From assembly GCA_028714175.1 (NCBI GenBank), contig JAQTMV010000007.1:1-53134 (forward strand): 53,134 bases of DNA, written 5' to 3'. This DNA comes from Methylococcales bacterium. Its GTDB lineage: Bacteria; Pseudomonadota; Gammaproteobacteria; Methylococcales; Methylomonadaceae. Position 1 is the first letter of the stretch, and each line of letters opens with the position of its first letter. The position numbers and the translations under genes are program-made. The notes below the pieces were generated by a model, which made no database searches, had not been told where the DNA came from, and saw only the letters and a list, made by a program, of their open reading frames with translations. Positions 46,441 through 53,134 of the stretch are shown here, in pieces.

Positions 46441-47607
46441 ATGGCTGGTCGTAACCACCTATATATCCCGGGCCCTACCAACGTGCCTAATGAAATTCTC
46501 AATGCAATGCATGTCCCGATGGAAGACCATCGCTCTCCTGTATTTCCCAAACTTCTAAAACCTCTTTTACAAGACTTGAAAAAAATCTTCAAAACCGAAA
46601 CAGGGCAAGCCTTTGTGTTCCCTGCAACTGGAACTGCGGGTTGGGAAGTTGCTTTAACAAACACGTTAAACCCTGGCGACAAGGTGTTAATTTATCGTTT
46701 TGGTCAATTCAGCCACTTATGGGCTGAAATGGCAAAACGACTGGGTTTCAATGTTGAAATTCACCAGGAAACCTGGGGCAAAGGCATTCCCTTGGATAGA
46801 CTGGAAGCACGTTTAAAAGAAGATACGCAGCACGAAATCAAGGCCGTTTTGGCAACTCACAATGAAACCGCTACAGGGGTTACCAGTGATATTGGCGGGG
46901 TTCGTAAAGCAATGGATGCAGCGGGCCACCCTGCCCTGTTATTTGTCGATGGCGTCAGCTCTATTGCCAGCCTGGACTTTCGCATGGACGAATGGGGTGT
47001 AGACGGCGCCATCAGCGGCTCGCAAAAGGGTTTTATGATGCCGGCAGGTGGTGCATTCTTGGCATTCAGTCAAAAAGCCTTGCAAGCAACTGAAACATCG
47101 ACGTACCCACGTTGTTTTCTGGATTTAAGAGACCAGATGGCCACCAATAAAGATGGCTATACACCTTACACCCCCTCCTTGCCTATCTTATATGGCTTGC
47201 GTAAAGCGCTGGACATGTTATTCGAAGAAGGCCTGGAAAATGTCTACGCCCGCCACCATCGTTTGGCCGAAGGCACGCGCAAGGCAGTTGCTGCCTGGGG
47301 CTTGACGCTCTGCGCTCAACCTGGCTTTGAGTCTGATACGGTTTCTGCGATCATGGTCCCTGAAGACAAAGATGCCCGCACTGTCATCAGCATTGCTTTT
47401 AGTAAATACGATATTTCTTTAGGTGCCGGTCTTTCTGAACTTGCCGGCAAAGCCTTCCGTATTGGTCATGTAGGCGACATGAATGATGTATCCATGCTGG
47501 GCGCTTTTGCAGGTGTTGAGATGGCATTGCTGGATTGCGGCTTTAATATCAAACCGGGCAGCGGCGTTGCAGCAGCGCTAGAATATTATCGCTCAACAGC
47601 GAAATAA
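46441..47607 (+). CDS. sgaA: Serine--glyoxylate aminotransferase
   Basis: 388 aa, class V aminotransferase. YIPGPTNVPNEILNAM is the start seen in methylotroph SgaA. The PLP Lys lies in SGSQKGFMMPAGG, preceded by FVDGVSSIASLDFRMDEWGV. It moves the amino group from serine to glyoxylate, giving hydroxypyruvate and glycine. It is followed by hprA. Confidence 0.94.
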   Translation: MAGRNHLYIPGPTNVPNEILNAMHVPMEDHRSPVFPKLLKPLLQDLKKIFKTETGQAFVFPATGTAGWEVALTNTLNPGDKVLIYRFGQFSHLWAEMAKRLGFNVEIHQETWGKGIPLDRLEARLKEDTQHEIKAVLATHNETATGVTSDIGGVRKAMDAAGHPALLFVDGVSSIASLDFRMDEWGVDGAISGSQKGFMMPAGGAFLAFSQKALQATETSTYPRCFLDLRDQMATNKDGYTPYTPSLPILYGLRKALDMLFEEGLENVYARHHRLAEGTRKAVAAWGLTLCAQPGFESDTVSAIMVPEDKDARTVISIAFSKYDISLGAGLSELAGKAFRIGHVGDMNDVSMLGAFAGVEMALLDCGFNIKPGSGVAAALEYYRSTAK

Positions 47608-47663
47608 ACTGCCCTAAATGCCTTGCACCTAAATCGATAACAACACACTGTGGAGAAGATTCA

Positions 47664-48635
47664 ATGAGCAAACCCCGAGTCGTAGTAACGCGCAAATGGC
47701 CGGCTGAAGTCGAAGCTCAATTAAAAACGCTTTACGACGTACAACTGAACGAAAATGACAACCCGATGACCGCAGACGAACTTAAACAAGCTCTGCAAAC
47801 AGCTGATGCCTTATTACCCACCGTGACCGATTCGATTAGCGCCGACATCCTCAGCGTTGCAGGTAAACGCGCCAAAATTATCAGCAATTTCGGCGTCGGC
47901 TATAACAATATCGATATTAACGCCGCCAAAATACAAGGTCTGGTTGTTACCAACACGCCTCATGTTTTAACCGATTGCACGGCTGACATTGCCATATTGT
48001 TGTTGTTAATGTCGGCTCGTCGAGCTTCCGAGGGAGACCGCCTTATTCGCAACCGGCAGTGGACGGGTTGGCGTCCTACGCATATGCTCGGACAGAAAGT
48101 AACCGGTAAGACTTTGGGGTTAATTGGTTTTGGCCGCATCGCTCAGGCGATGGCAAAAAAAGCCCATCATGGTTTCGCCATGAAAATTTTGTTTTTTGCG
48201 CCTTCACAGCCAGCCCAGAGCATCATTGACGATTTGCAGGCCACTCGCTGCGAATCCATTGAAGAATTATTATCAGAAGCAAACTTTGTCTCCTTGCACT
48301 GCCCCGGCGGTGAAGCAACCCGGCATTTAATCAATGAACAGCGACTGAAATTGATGCGCCCCTCGGCTCACCTGATCAACACTGCACGTGGTGATGTTGT
48401 CGACAGCAAGGCACTGATTAAAGCATTAAAAGAGGGCTGGATTGCCGGAGCAGGTTTGGACGTGTTCGAAGGCGAACCGAATATCGATCCCGGCTTTTTG
48501 GAGCTGGATAATGTTGCCCTGTTACCTCATTTGGGTAGTGCAACGGAAGAAACCCGTATCGCAATGGGTAATCGCGTATTGGCAAATATTGCGGCATTTT
48601 TTAAGGGTCTTGAGCCGGGGGATAGAGTTGTTTGA
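47664..48635 (+). CDS. hprA: Hydroxypyruvate reductase (D-2-hydroxyacid dehydrogenase family)
   Basis: 323 aa. NAD-binding motif GLIGFGRIAQAMAKK; catalytic Arg in NTARGDVVD, Glu in GLDVFEGEP and His in LLPHLGSATEETR. It reduces hydroxypyruvate to glycerate, directly after SgaA in the cycle. It sits 56 nt downstream of sgaA with GGAGAAG before ATG 47664. Confidence 0.93.
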   Translation: MSKPRVVVTRKWPAEVEAQLKTLYDVQLNENDNPMTADELKQALQTADALLPTVTDSISADILSVAGKRAKIISNFGVGYNNIDINAAKIQGLVVTNTPHVLTDCTADIAILLLLMSARRASEGDRLIRNRQWTGWRPTHMLGQKVTGKTLGLIGFGRIAQAMAKKAHHGFAMKILFFAPSQPAQSIIDDLQATRCESIEELLSEANFVSLHCPGGEATRHLINEQRLKLMRPSAHLINTARGDVVDSKALIKALKEGWIAGAGLDVFEGEPNIDPGFLELDNVALLPHLGSATEETRIAMGNRVLANIAAFFKGLEPGDRVV

Positions 48636-48733
48636 AGCATCCAATTTATCCGTATCTCTATGGTAAAAAATATTATTTTTGGCGTTATTCATGCCAAATC
48701 ATTTAAGTCTGAACTCGTCTATTTTAGACCTGG

Positions 48734-48985
48734 TTATTTAATAACCATCTCCACTAATTTGACGAATGCAGGGTTAAATAGCGTCAATCCGAAAACTGCA
48801 ATCCCGATCAAAATTTTTAACAACAAAGAGTTCTGTTTAACCTCAGCGCGAACTTCACTTATCTCAGCACGAACTTCAGTTATCTCAGCACGAACCCCGT
48901 TAATTTCTGCTCGAACGAATTCCTTGGTTGCTAATTCTGCCCGCAATTCATTGTACAACTGGGTGCTGATTCCAAAAAATGCCAT
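48734..48985 (-). CDS. Small coiled-coil protein with C-terminal membrane helix
   Basis: 83 aa. Residues about 25-48 are exact-phase heptads (VRAEINGVRAEITEVRAEIS), encoded by 21-nt near-tandem repeats at 48848-48920. A C-terminal hydrophobic segment (LLLKILIGIAVFGLTLF) anchors the protein. It resembles short tail-anchored coiled-coil proteins often located beside mobile or repeat sequences. No family function is known to me. Confidence 0.65.
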   Translation of the reverse strand: MAFFGISTQLYNELRAELATKEFVRAEINGVRAEITEVRAEISEVRAEVKQNSLLLKILIGIAVFGLTLFNPAFVKLVEMVIK

Positions 48986-49002
48986 TTATTTTTACCATGA
49001 AG

Positions 49003-49158
49003 ACCATGAAGGACTTGAAGATATTACTGTATTGACTTCATGCGTGATATTGAGTCGATTCATAAAACAAAGCTTTTTAATCCTTGCTTCAATAATTTTA
49101 CATTATTCGACAAATCACTAAATTCTCTTCCCTTCATTATCTTCATGTCCTTCATGGT
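49003..49158. repeat. Inverted repeat pair between the small coiled-coil gene and mdh
   Basis: Arms of 21 nt (49003-49023 and 49138-49158) match with one mismatch; the core is ACCATGAAGGACTTGAAG. The 114 nt between them have no gene. A similar but diverged CACGAAGAACACG motif is seen near 41665, so a dispersed small-repeat family is possible. Confidence 0.55.
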
Positions 49159-49322
49159 AATAAAAACAAGTTATAAACCATGTACTGCATCAGCACTCCC
49201 GCTTTCTCTGCGTCGGGCGTAAGATGTAAAGGCATTTTACAACTTAATATAACGATCGATATAACGCAGGAAAAAAATAGACCGGTTAGATGCTATTTAA
49301 ATAAAACCACGCCTCACATCCT

Positions 49323-50300
49323 TCAAAGCAAATGCCTGACCGCATCCCTCTCTTCTTTTAACTCAGTTTCTGTAAGCTTCATTCTTTGCCTGCTAAATTC
49401 ATTAATAGCCAGGCCTTTTACGATACCCACCTTGCCGTCAACTACCGTTACCGGAAATGAATAAATCAAGTCTTTGGCAATGCCATAACTTCCGTCAGAA
49501 AGCACCCCCATGCTCACCCAATCACCTTGTTCGGTACCCAATACCCAATTTCTCATTTGATCAATTGCTGCATTAGCCGCAGATGCCGCGCTCGACTGCC
49601 CTCTGGTTTTAATTACGACCGCACCGCGTTGCTGAACGGTAGGAATAAATTCATTGACAAACCAGTTTTGATCAACCAACGATAAGGCATCCTGGCCCTT
49701 TACCTTGGCATGATGCAGATCGGGATATTGCGTAGCCGAATGATTACCCCAGATAATCATATTTTTTATATCTGTGGTCAGAACACCGCATTTTTCAGCC
49801 AACTGACATATCGCTCGATTATGATCCAATCGGGTCATTGCGGAAAAATTCTCCGGCCTTAAATCGGGAGCATTTTTCAAAGCAATCAAGGCATTGGTAT
49901 TGGCGGGATTGCCTGTCACCAAAACCTTTACATCTCTGCTGGCTACTGCATTCAAGGCCTTGCCTTGTACCGAAAAAATCTCCGCATTACCTTCCAATAA
50001 ATCCTTGCGCTCCATACCGGGTCCTCTTGGACGCGCACCCACCAGGAAAGCATAATCAACATTCCTGAATGCCGCCATAGGATCGTCAGTCATTTCAATC
50101 CTGTGCAGTAATGGGTTGGCGCAGTCTTTTAACTCCATCACGACACCTTGCAAGGCATTCATTGCCGGGGTAATTTCCAGCAAATGCAAGACTATGGGCT
50201 GATCCGGACCCAGCAAAGAACCTGCTGCCAAGCGAAAAAGCAAAGAATAACTAATTTGCCCTGCCGCACCGGTAACTGCTATATGAACGGGTGTTTTCAT
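49323..50300 (-). CDS. mdh: Malate dehydrogenase
   Basis: 325 aa. The N-terminus [17 protein letters not shown] is the NAD-binding loop. Substrate Arg residues lie in [14 protein letters not shown], and the catalytic His in [13 protein letters not shown]. It is the NAD-type bacterial MDH close to that of Betaproteobacteria and methylotrophs. It converts oxaloacetate to malate in both the TCA and serine cycles; placement among serine-cycle genes suggests the latter. Confidence 0.94.
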   Translation of the reverse strand: MKTPVHIAVTGAAGQISYSLLFRLAAGSLLGPDQPIVLHLLEITPAMNALQGVVMELKDCANPLLHRIEMTDDPMAAFRNVDYAFLVGARPRGPGMERKDLLEGNAEIFSVQGKALNAVASRDVKVLVTGNPANTNALIALKNAPDLRPENFSAMTRLDHNRAICQLAEKCGVLTTDIKNMIIWGNHSATQYPDLHHAKVKGQDALSLVDQNWFVNEFIPTVQQRGAVVIKTRGQSSAASAANAAIDQMRNWVLGTEQGDWVSMGVLSDGSYGIAKDLIYSFPVTVVDGKVGIVKGLAINEFSRQRMKLTETELKEERDAVRHLL

Positions 50301-50581
50301 CTGTTTTTCCTTTTATTTTTTATTATTCATACAGGGCTTATTTTAAAAGCCTCTATTAATAATCGGCAATCATTATCACCATCGAGCAGCCACTTTCTTC
50401 ACAGGCTTGTTTTTTACCCATGAACGAAAGCTTGCACTCCGTGCAATCGTATCATTCCTGCCACAGTAAAAACACCCCTTAATTATGCTCTCACATTAAG
50501 TAGCTTAATCGCGGCATACTTTTTTTTATCGGGTATAATACGACACAAAATCATTACATTAACGCATATACAGGCAAGTTG

Positions 50582-51439
50582 ATGAAAAAACTGCTTTTCC
50601 AATTCGACACAGACACGCACCCATCCGTTTTCGATACGATTGTAGGCTATGATGGCGGCGCCGATCATGTTATCGGACATGGCGGATTGATGCCGGAAAA
50701 CGTCTCGGCGCTTGTGGAAGGCGCTATTTTTACCCGCGCGCCCAAAGATAAGCAAAATACCGCCATTTTTGTTGGCGGCAGCAACATGATTGCTGGCCAG
50801 AAATTATTTGCCGCCGTTCAAAGCTATTTTTTTCCGGGCTTTCAAGTCTCTGTCATGCTGGACAGTAACGGTAGTAATACCACCGCAGCGGCTGCCGTTG
50901 CAAAACTGGCTTCCAGCGGCATAGTCGCCGGCAAAAAAGCCGTGGTGCTTGCAGGCACAGGCCCTGTAGGACAACGCGCAGCAGTTATGCTGGCGCAAGA
51001 AGGCGCAACCGTATCGCTGACTGCGCGTAAAATGGCGCGCGCCGTTCAAGCCTGCAACGACATGAAAGCTCGTTTTGGCGTTGACCTGACCCCTGTTGAA
51101 GCGTTCGATAATAATGCCAGAGCAAAAGCTATTGAAAACGCAAATATTGTTTTGGCTACAGGAGCGGCAGGTGTTGAACTACTCACAGCCGAACAATGGC
51201 AGTATAACAGTACTATCGAAATGATGGCGGACGCTAACGCCACTCCGCCTCTGGGCATCGGCGGCACCGACATGATGGACAAAGGCAATCTGCGTCATGG
51301 CAAAATTATCTGGGGCGCAATTGGTTTTGGTGCATTAAAAATCGCTTTACACCGTGCCTGCATTGCCAAATTATTTGAAGACAATAAGCAGGTTCTTGAT
51401 GCTGAAAACATTTTTGCCTTGGCTAAAGAAATGGCTTAG
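50582..51439 (+). CDS. mtdA: NADP-dependent methylene-H4MPT/methylene-H4F dehydrogenase
   Basis: 285 aa from ATG 50582 (a TTG three bases earlier is also in frame). MKKLLFQFDTDTHPSVFDTIVGYDGGAD is the MtdA start, split here as KLLFQFDTD and VFDTIVGYDGGAD. The dinucleotide motif is GTGPVGQRAAVML. MtdA links tetrahydrofolate C1 units with formyl/methenyl forms and supplies methylene-H4F for serine synthesis by GlyA. The glycerate kinase frame begins just after its stop. Confidence 0.94.
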   Translation: MKKLLFQFDTDTHPSVFDTIVGYDGGADHVIGHGGLMPENVSALVEGAIFTRAPKDKQNTAIFVGGSNMIAGQKLFAAVQSYFFPGFQVSVMLDSNGSNTTAAAAVAKLASSGIVAGKKAVVLAGTGPVGQRAAVMLAQEGATVSLTARKMARAVQACNDMKARFGVDLTPVEAFDNNARAKAIENANIVLATGAAGVELLTAEQWQYNSTIEMMADANATPPLGIGGTDMMDKGNLRHGKIIWGAIGFGALKIALHRACIAKLFEDNKQVLDAENIFALAKEMA

Positions 51440-51454
51440 GTGATACCTTTATCA

Positions 51455-52834
51455 ATGAGCAATTCAGCAAACCCGATAAATTTATCTTCAAGAAAAAATG
51501 CCCTCAAAATCTTTCAGGCGGGTGTAGCTGCGGCCGACCCTTATCAAGCGGTTAAAAGATGTTTGGTTGCCAGCGGCCAATCTATAGAAATTCTGTTAAA
51601 TATGGATGACAGCGCCCAAAAGCGTATAGGTAAATGGTCAAAAATCCATCTTATCGCTTTTGGCAAAGCCGCTTGCGCTATGGCACAAGCCGCCCGGGAA
51701 ATCATCCCCGCTCATCTACTGGCGGATGATAGCATTGCCGTTACCAATTATGAAAATGTAACCCCTATCGACAACGTTGAAGTCATAGGAGCAGCCCATC
51801 CTTTGTCCGATACGGCCGGCCTTGATGCCGCCCTTAAGTGTGCTGAGCGGGCAAACCGGGCCCAACAAGGCGAGCTGGTTTTGGTATTGGTAAGCGGCGG
51901 CGGTTCAGCGCTGCTTCCTTGTCCAGTTGATTCGATTACCTTGCAGGAAAAGTGTGCCACGACTGATTTACTCCTGGCTTGCGGCGCGACTATCAATCAG
52001 ATCAACTGTGTACGCAAACATTTGTCACGGCTAAAAGGTGGAGGCTTGGCCAGACTGGCGGTACCCGCTGATTTGCACGCATTTATATTATCAGATGTGC
52101 CTGGCGATGATTTAAGCGCTATAGCCAGCGGTCCAACCATACCTGACGACACTACCTACGATGATGCCATTAACGTTCTTAACACCAAAGGCATTTGGGA
52201 TAAGGTTCCCGCCAACGTTCAACAGCATCTGGAACAGGGCATACTGGGCAAAGTGCCGGATACACCGAAGCCTGGTGATAACATTTTTAAAAATACCACG
52301 CATACATTAATCGGCAGCAATGCCATCAGCGTCAACGCAACGTTCAAAGCTGCGCAAAATATCGGCTACGAAGCACAGTTATACAATGCGCATCTTACCG
52401 GTGAGGCAAGAAATGAAGCTGAAAAATGGGTACGCTACGCAAAACACTTAATCGACAATGGCATCAACAAACCGCTTGCCCTGTTAGCGGGCGGCGAAAC
52501 CACTGTCACCCTTAAAGGCAAGGGACGCGGTGGCCGTAACCAGGAAATGGCGCTGGCTTTTGTTATCGCCGCGCAGCAACACGGCTTAAAAGGCTGCTGG
52601 ACATTCCTCAGTGGCGGCACCGATGGCCGTGACGGCCCCACTGATGCGGCTGGAGGTATCGTTGATCAAGATTCAATAAAACGCATGATCCGCGCGGGCA
52701 TAGATCCGCTTGTCATGCTGGACAATAACGATTCCTACACTGCATTAAAAAGTTCACAGGATTTACTTAATACAGGGTCGACCGGGACTAACGTGGCTGA
52801 CCTGCAAGTATTACTTATCCATTCTCAATCTTGA
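51455..52834 (+). CDS. gck: Glycerate 2-kinase (MOFRL family)
   Basis: About 459 aa from ATG 51455, with AGGTG upstream; a GTG at 51440 is the other option. [19 protein letters not shown] and [17 protein letters not shown] belong to the N-terminal domain. The C-terminal MOFRL domain has [15 protein letters not shown] and [16 protein letters not shown]. It phosphorylates glycerate to 2-phosphoglycerate, completing the route from hydroxypyruvate toward PEP. Confidence 0.92.
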   Translation: MSNSANPINLSSRKNALKIFQAGVAAADPYQAVKRCLVASGQSIEILLNMDDSAQKRIGKWSKIHLIAFGKAACAMAQAAREIIPAHLLADDSIAVTNYENVTPIDNVEVIGAAHPLSDTAGLDAALKCAERANRAQQGELVLVLVSGGGSALLPCPVDSITLQEKCATTDLLLACGATINQINCVRKHLSRLKGGGLARLAVPADLHAFILSDVPGDDLSAIASGPTIPDDTTYDDAINVLNTKGIWDKVPANVQQHLEQGILGKVPDTPKPGDNIFKNTTHTLIGSNAISVNATFKAAQNIGYEAQLYNAHLTGEARNEAEKWVRYAKHLIDNGINKPLALLAGGETTVTLKGKGRGGRNQEMALAFVIAAQQHGLKGCWTFLSGGTDGRDGPTDAAGGIVDQDSIKRMIRAGIDPLVMLDNNDSYTALKSSQDLLNTGSTGTNVADLQVLLIHSQS

Positions 52835-52862
52835 AAAATACCACTCTCAATCAGGAGAAACC

Positions 52863-53134
52863 ATGTTTAAAAAATCCATGACAATCGCCGGTTTTGATGA
52901 CGAACTGTTCCAGGCGCTGGAAGAAGAGCGTCGCCGTCAGGAAAATCACATTGAATTGATCGCCTCGGAGAATTACGCCAGTCCACGGGTGATGGAAGCG
53001 CAAGGTTCGCAGTTGACTAACAAATATGCAGAAGGCTATCCCGGTAAGCGTTATTACGGTGGCTGCGAATTTGTTGATAAAGTCGAGCAATTGGCTATCG
53101 ACCGCGCCAAAGCATTGTTCGGCGCTGATTATGC
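52863..53134 (+). CDS. glyA: Serine hydroxymethyltransferase, 3' truncated by window edge
   Basis: The first 90 codons are present. [21 protein letters not shown], then [19 protein letters not shown] are unmistakable SHMT sequence. It joins methylene-H4F and glycine to make serine, the entry step of the cycle. AGGAG lies upstream of ATG 52863, 28 nt after the glycerate kinase stop, so mtdA-gck-glyA form one unit. Confidence 0.97.
   Translation, partial: MFKKSMTIAGFDDELFQALEEERRRQENHIELIASENYASPRVMEAQGSQLTNKYAEGYPGKRYYGGCEFVDKVEQLAIDRAKALFGADY

Noticed and set aside
48660..49121. Plus-strand frame with repeated SARTSLI-type words
   Set aside because: It is the antisense of the heptad repeats in the coiled-coil gene and then runs through the inverted repeat; low complexity explains it.
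50483..50755. Minus-strand frame across the mtdA start
   Set aside because: It is antisense to the mtdA N-terminus and its promoter region and has no coding character.

Overview
The window looks like chromosome of a gammaproteobacterial (type I) methanotroph, probably Methylococcaceae close to Methylobacter. The evidence is a serine-cycle gene set (mtkA, mtkB, mclA, sgaA, hprA, mdh, mtdA, glycerate kinase, glyA), an MxaD-like periplasmic protein next to a YVTN beta-propeller protein, and housekeeping genes of gammaproteobacterial type (bamA-skp-fabZ-lpxA-rnhB, efp-epmA-epmB, glnE, waaF/waaC). The taxonomic call is inference from gene content.

Layout. (1) 1-1426: 3' part of a phospholipase D-like gene. 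(2) 1550-5531, minus strand: FAD disulfide reductase, a fold-type II PLP enzyme and an aspartase/fumarase-superfamily lyase. (3) 5600-13600: accessory island with a ParE-type TA pair, a STAND/NACHT-like NTPase with pentapeptide repeats, a DUF4160/DUF2442 pair, BrnT/BrnA ending in an attC-like site, a broken membrane-protein gene hit by an IS110-family element, and a frameshifted dockerin-bearing sulfatase. (4) 13782-22258, minus strand: GMC oxidoreductase, a second aspartase/fumarase-superfamily lyase, a ComA-type phosphosulfolactate synthase, an unknown protein, two CoA-transferase subunits, an SDR remnant and a decayed acylating (sulfo)acetaldehyde dehydrogenase. (5) 22338-24713: an exonuclease fragment and a small integron (truncated integrase gene, attI region, two cassettes with recognisable attC sites). 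(6) 25055-42855: housekeeping block. (7) 42968 to the end: serine-cycle block, with glyA running off the right edge.

Blocks 2 and 4 together hold the enzyme classes described for bacterial coenzyme M biosynthesis in Xanthobacter autotrophicus Py2: a ComA-like synthase, two aspartase/fumarase-superfamily proteins and a PLP enzyme of the cysteine desulfhydrase family. They lie in one direction and are separated only by the accessory island. I infer a sulfonate (possibly coenzyme M) biosynthesis locus split by mobile DNA, with accessory CoA-transferase, disulfide reductase and GMC genes of unproven role. The acylating aldehyde dehydrogenase at its 5' end is clearly dead: four in-frame stops, two one-base frameshifts and one miniature-element insertion.

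Small repeats are frequent. A 164-bp nested palindrome with a 7-bp target duplication sits in frame inside the disulfide reductase. A roughly 128-bp element with 12-bp inverted ends sits in the dehydrogenase pseudogene. REP-like arms flank gloB. No CRISPR array, rRNA or tRNA gene was seen.
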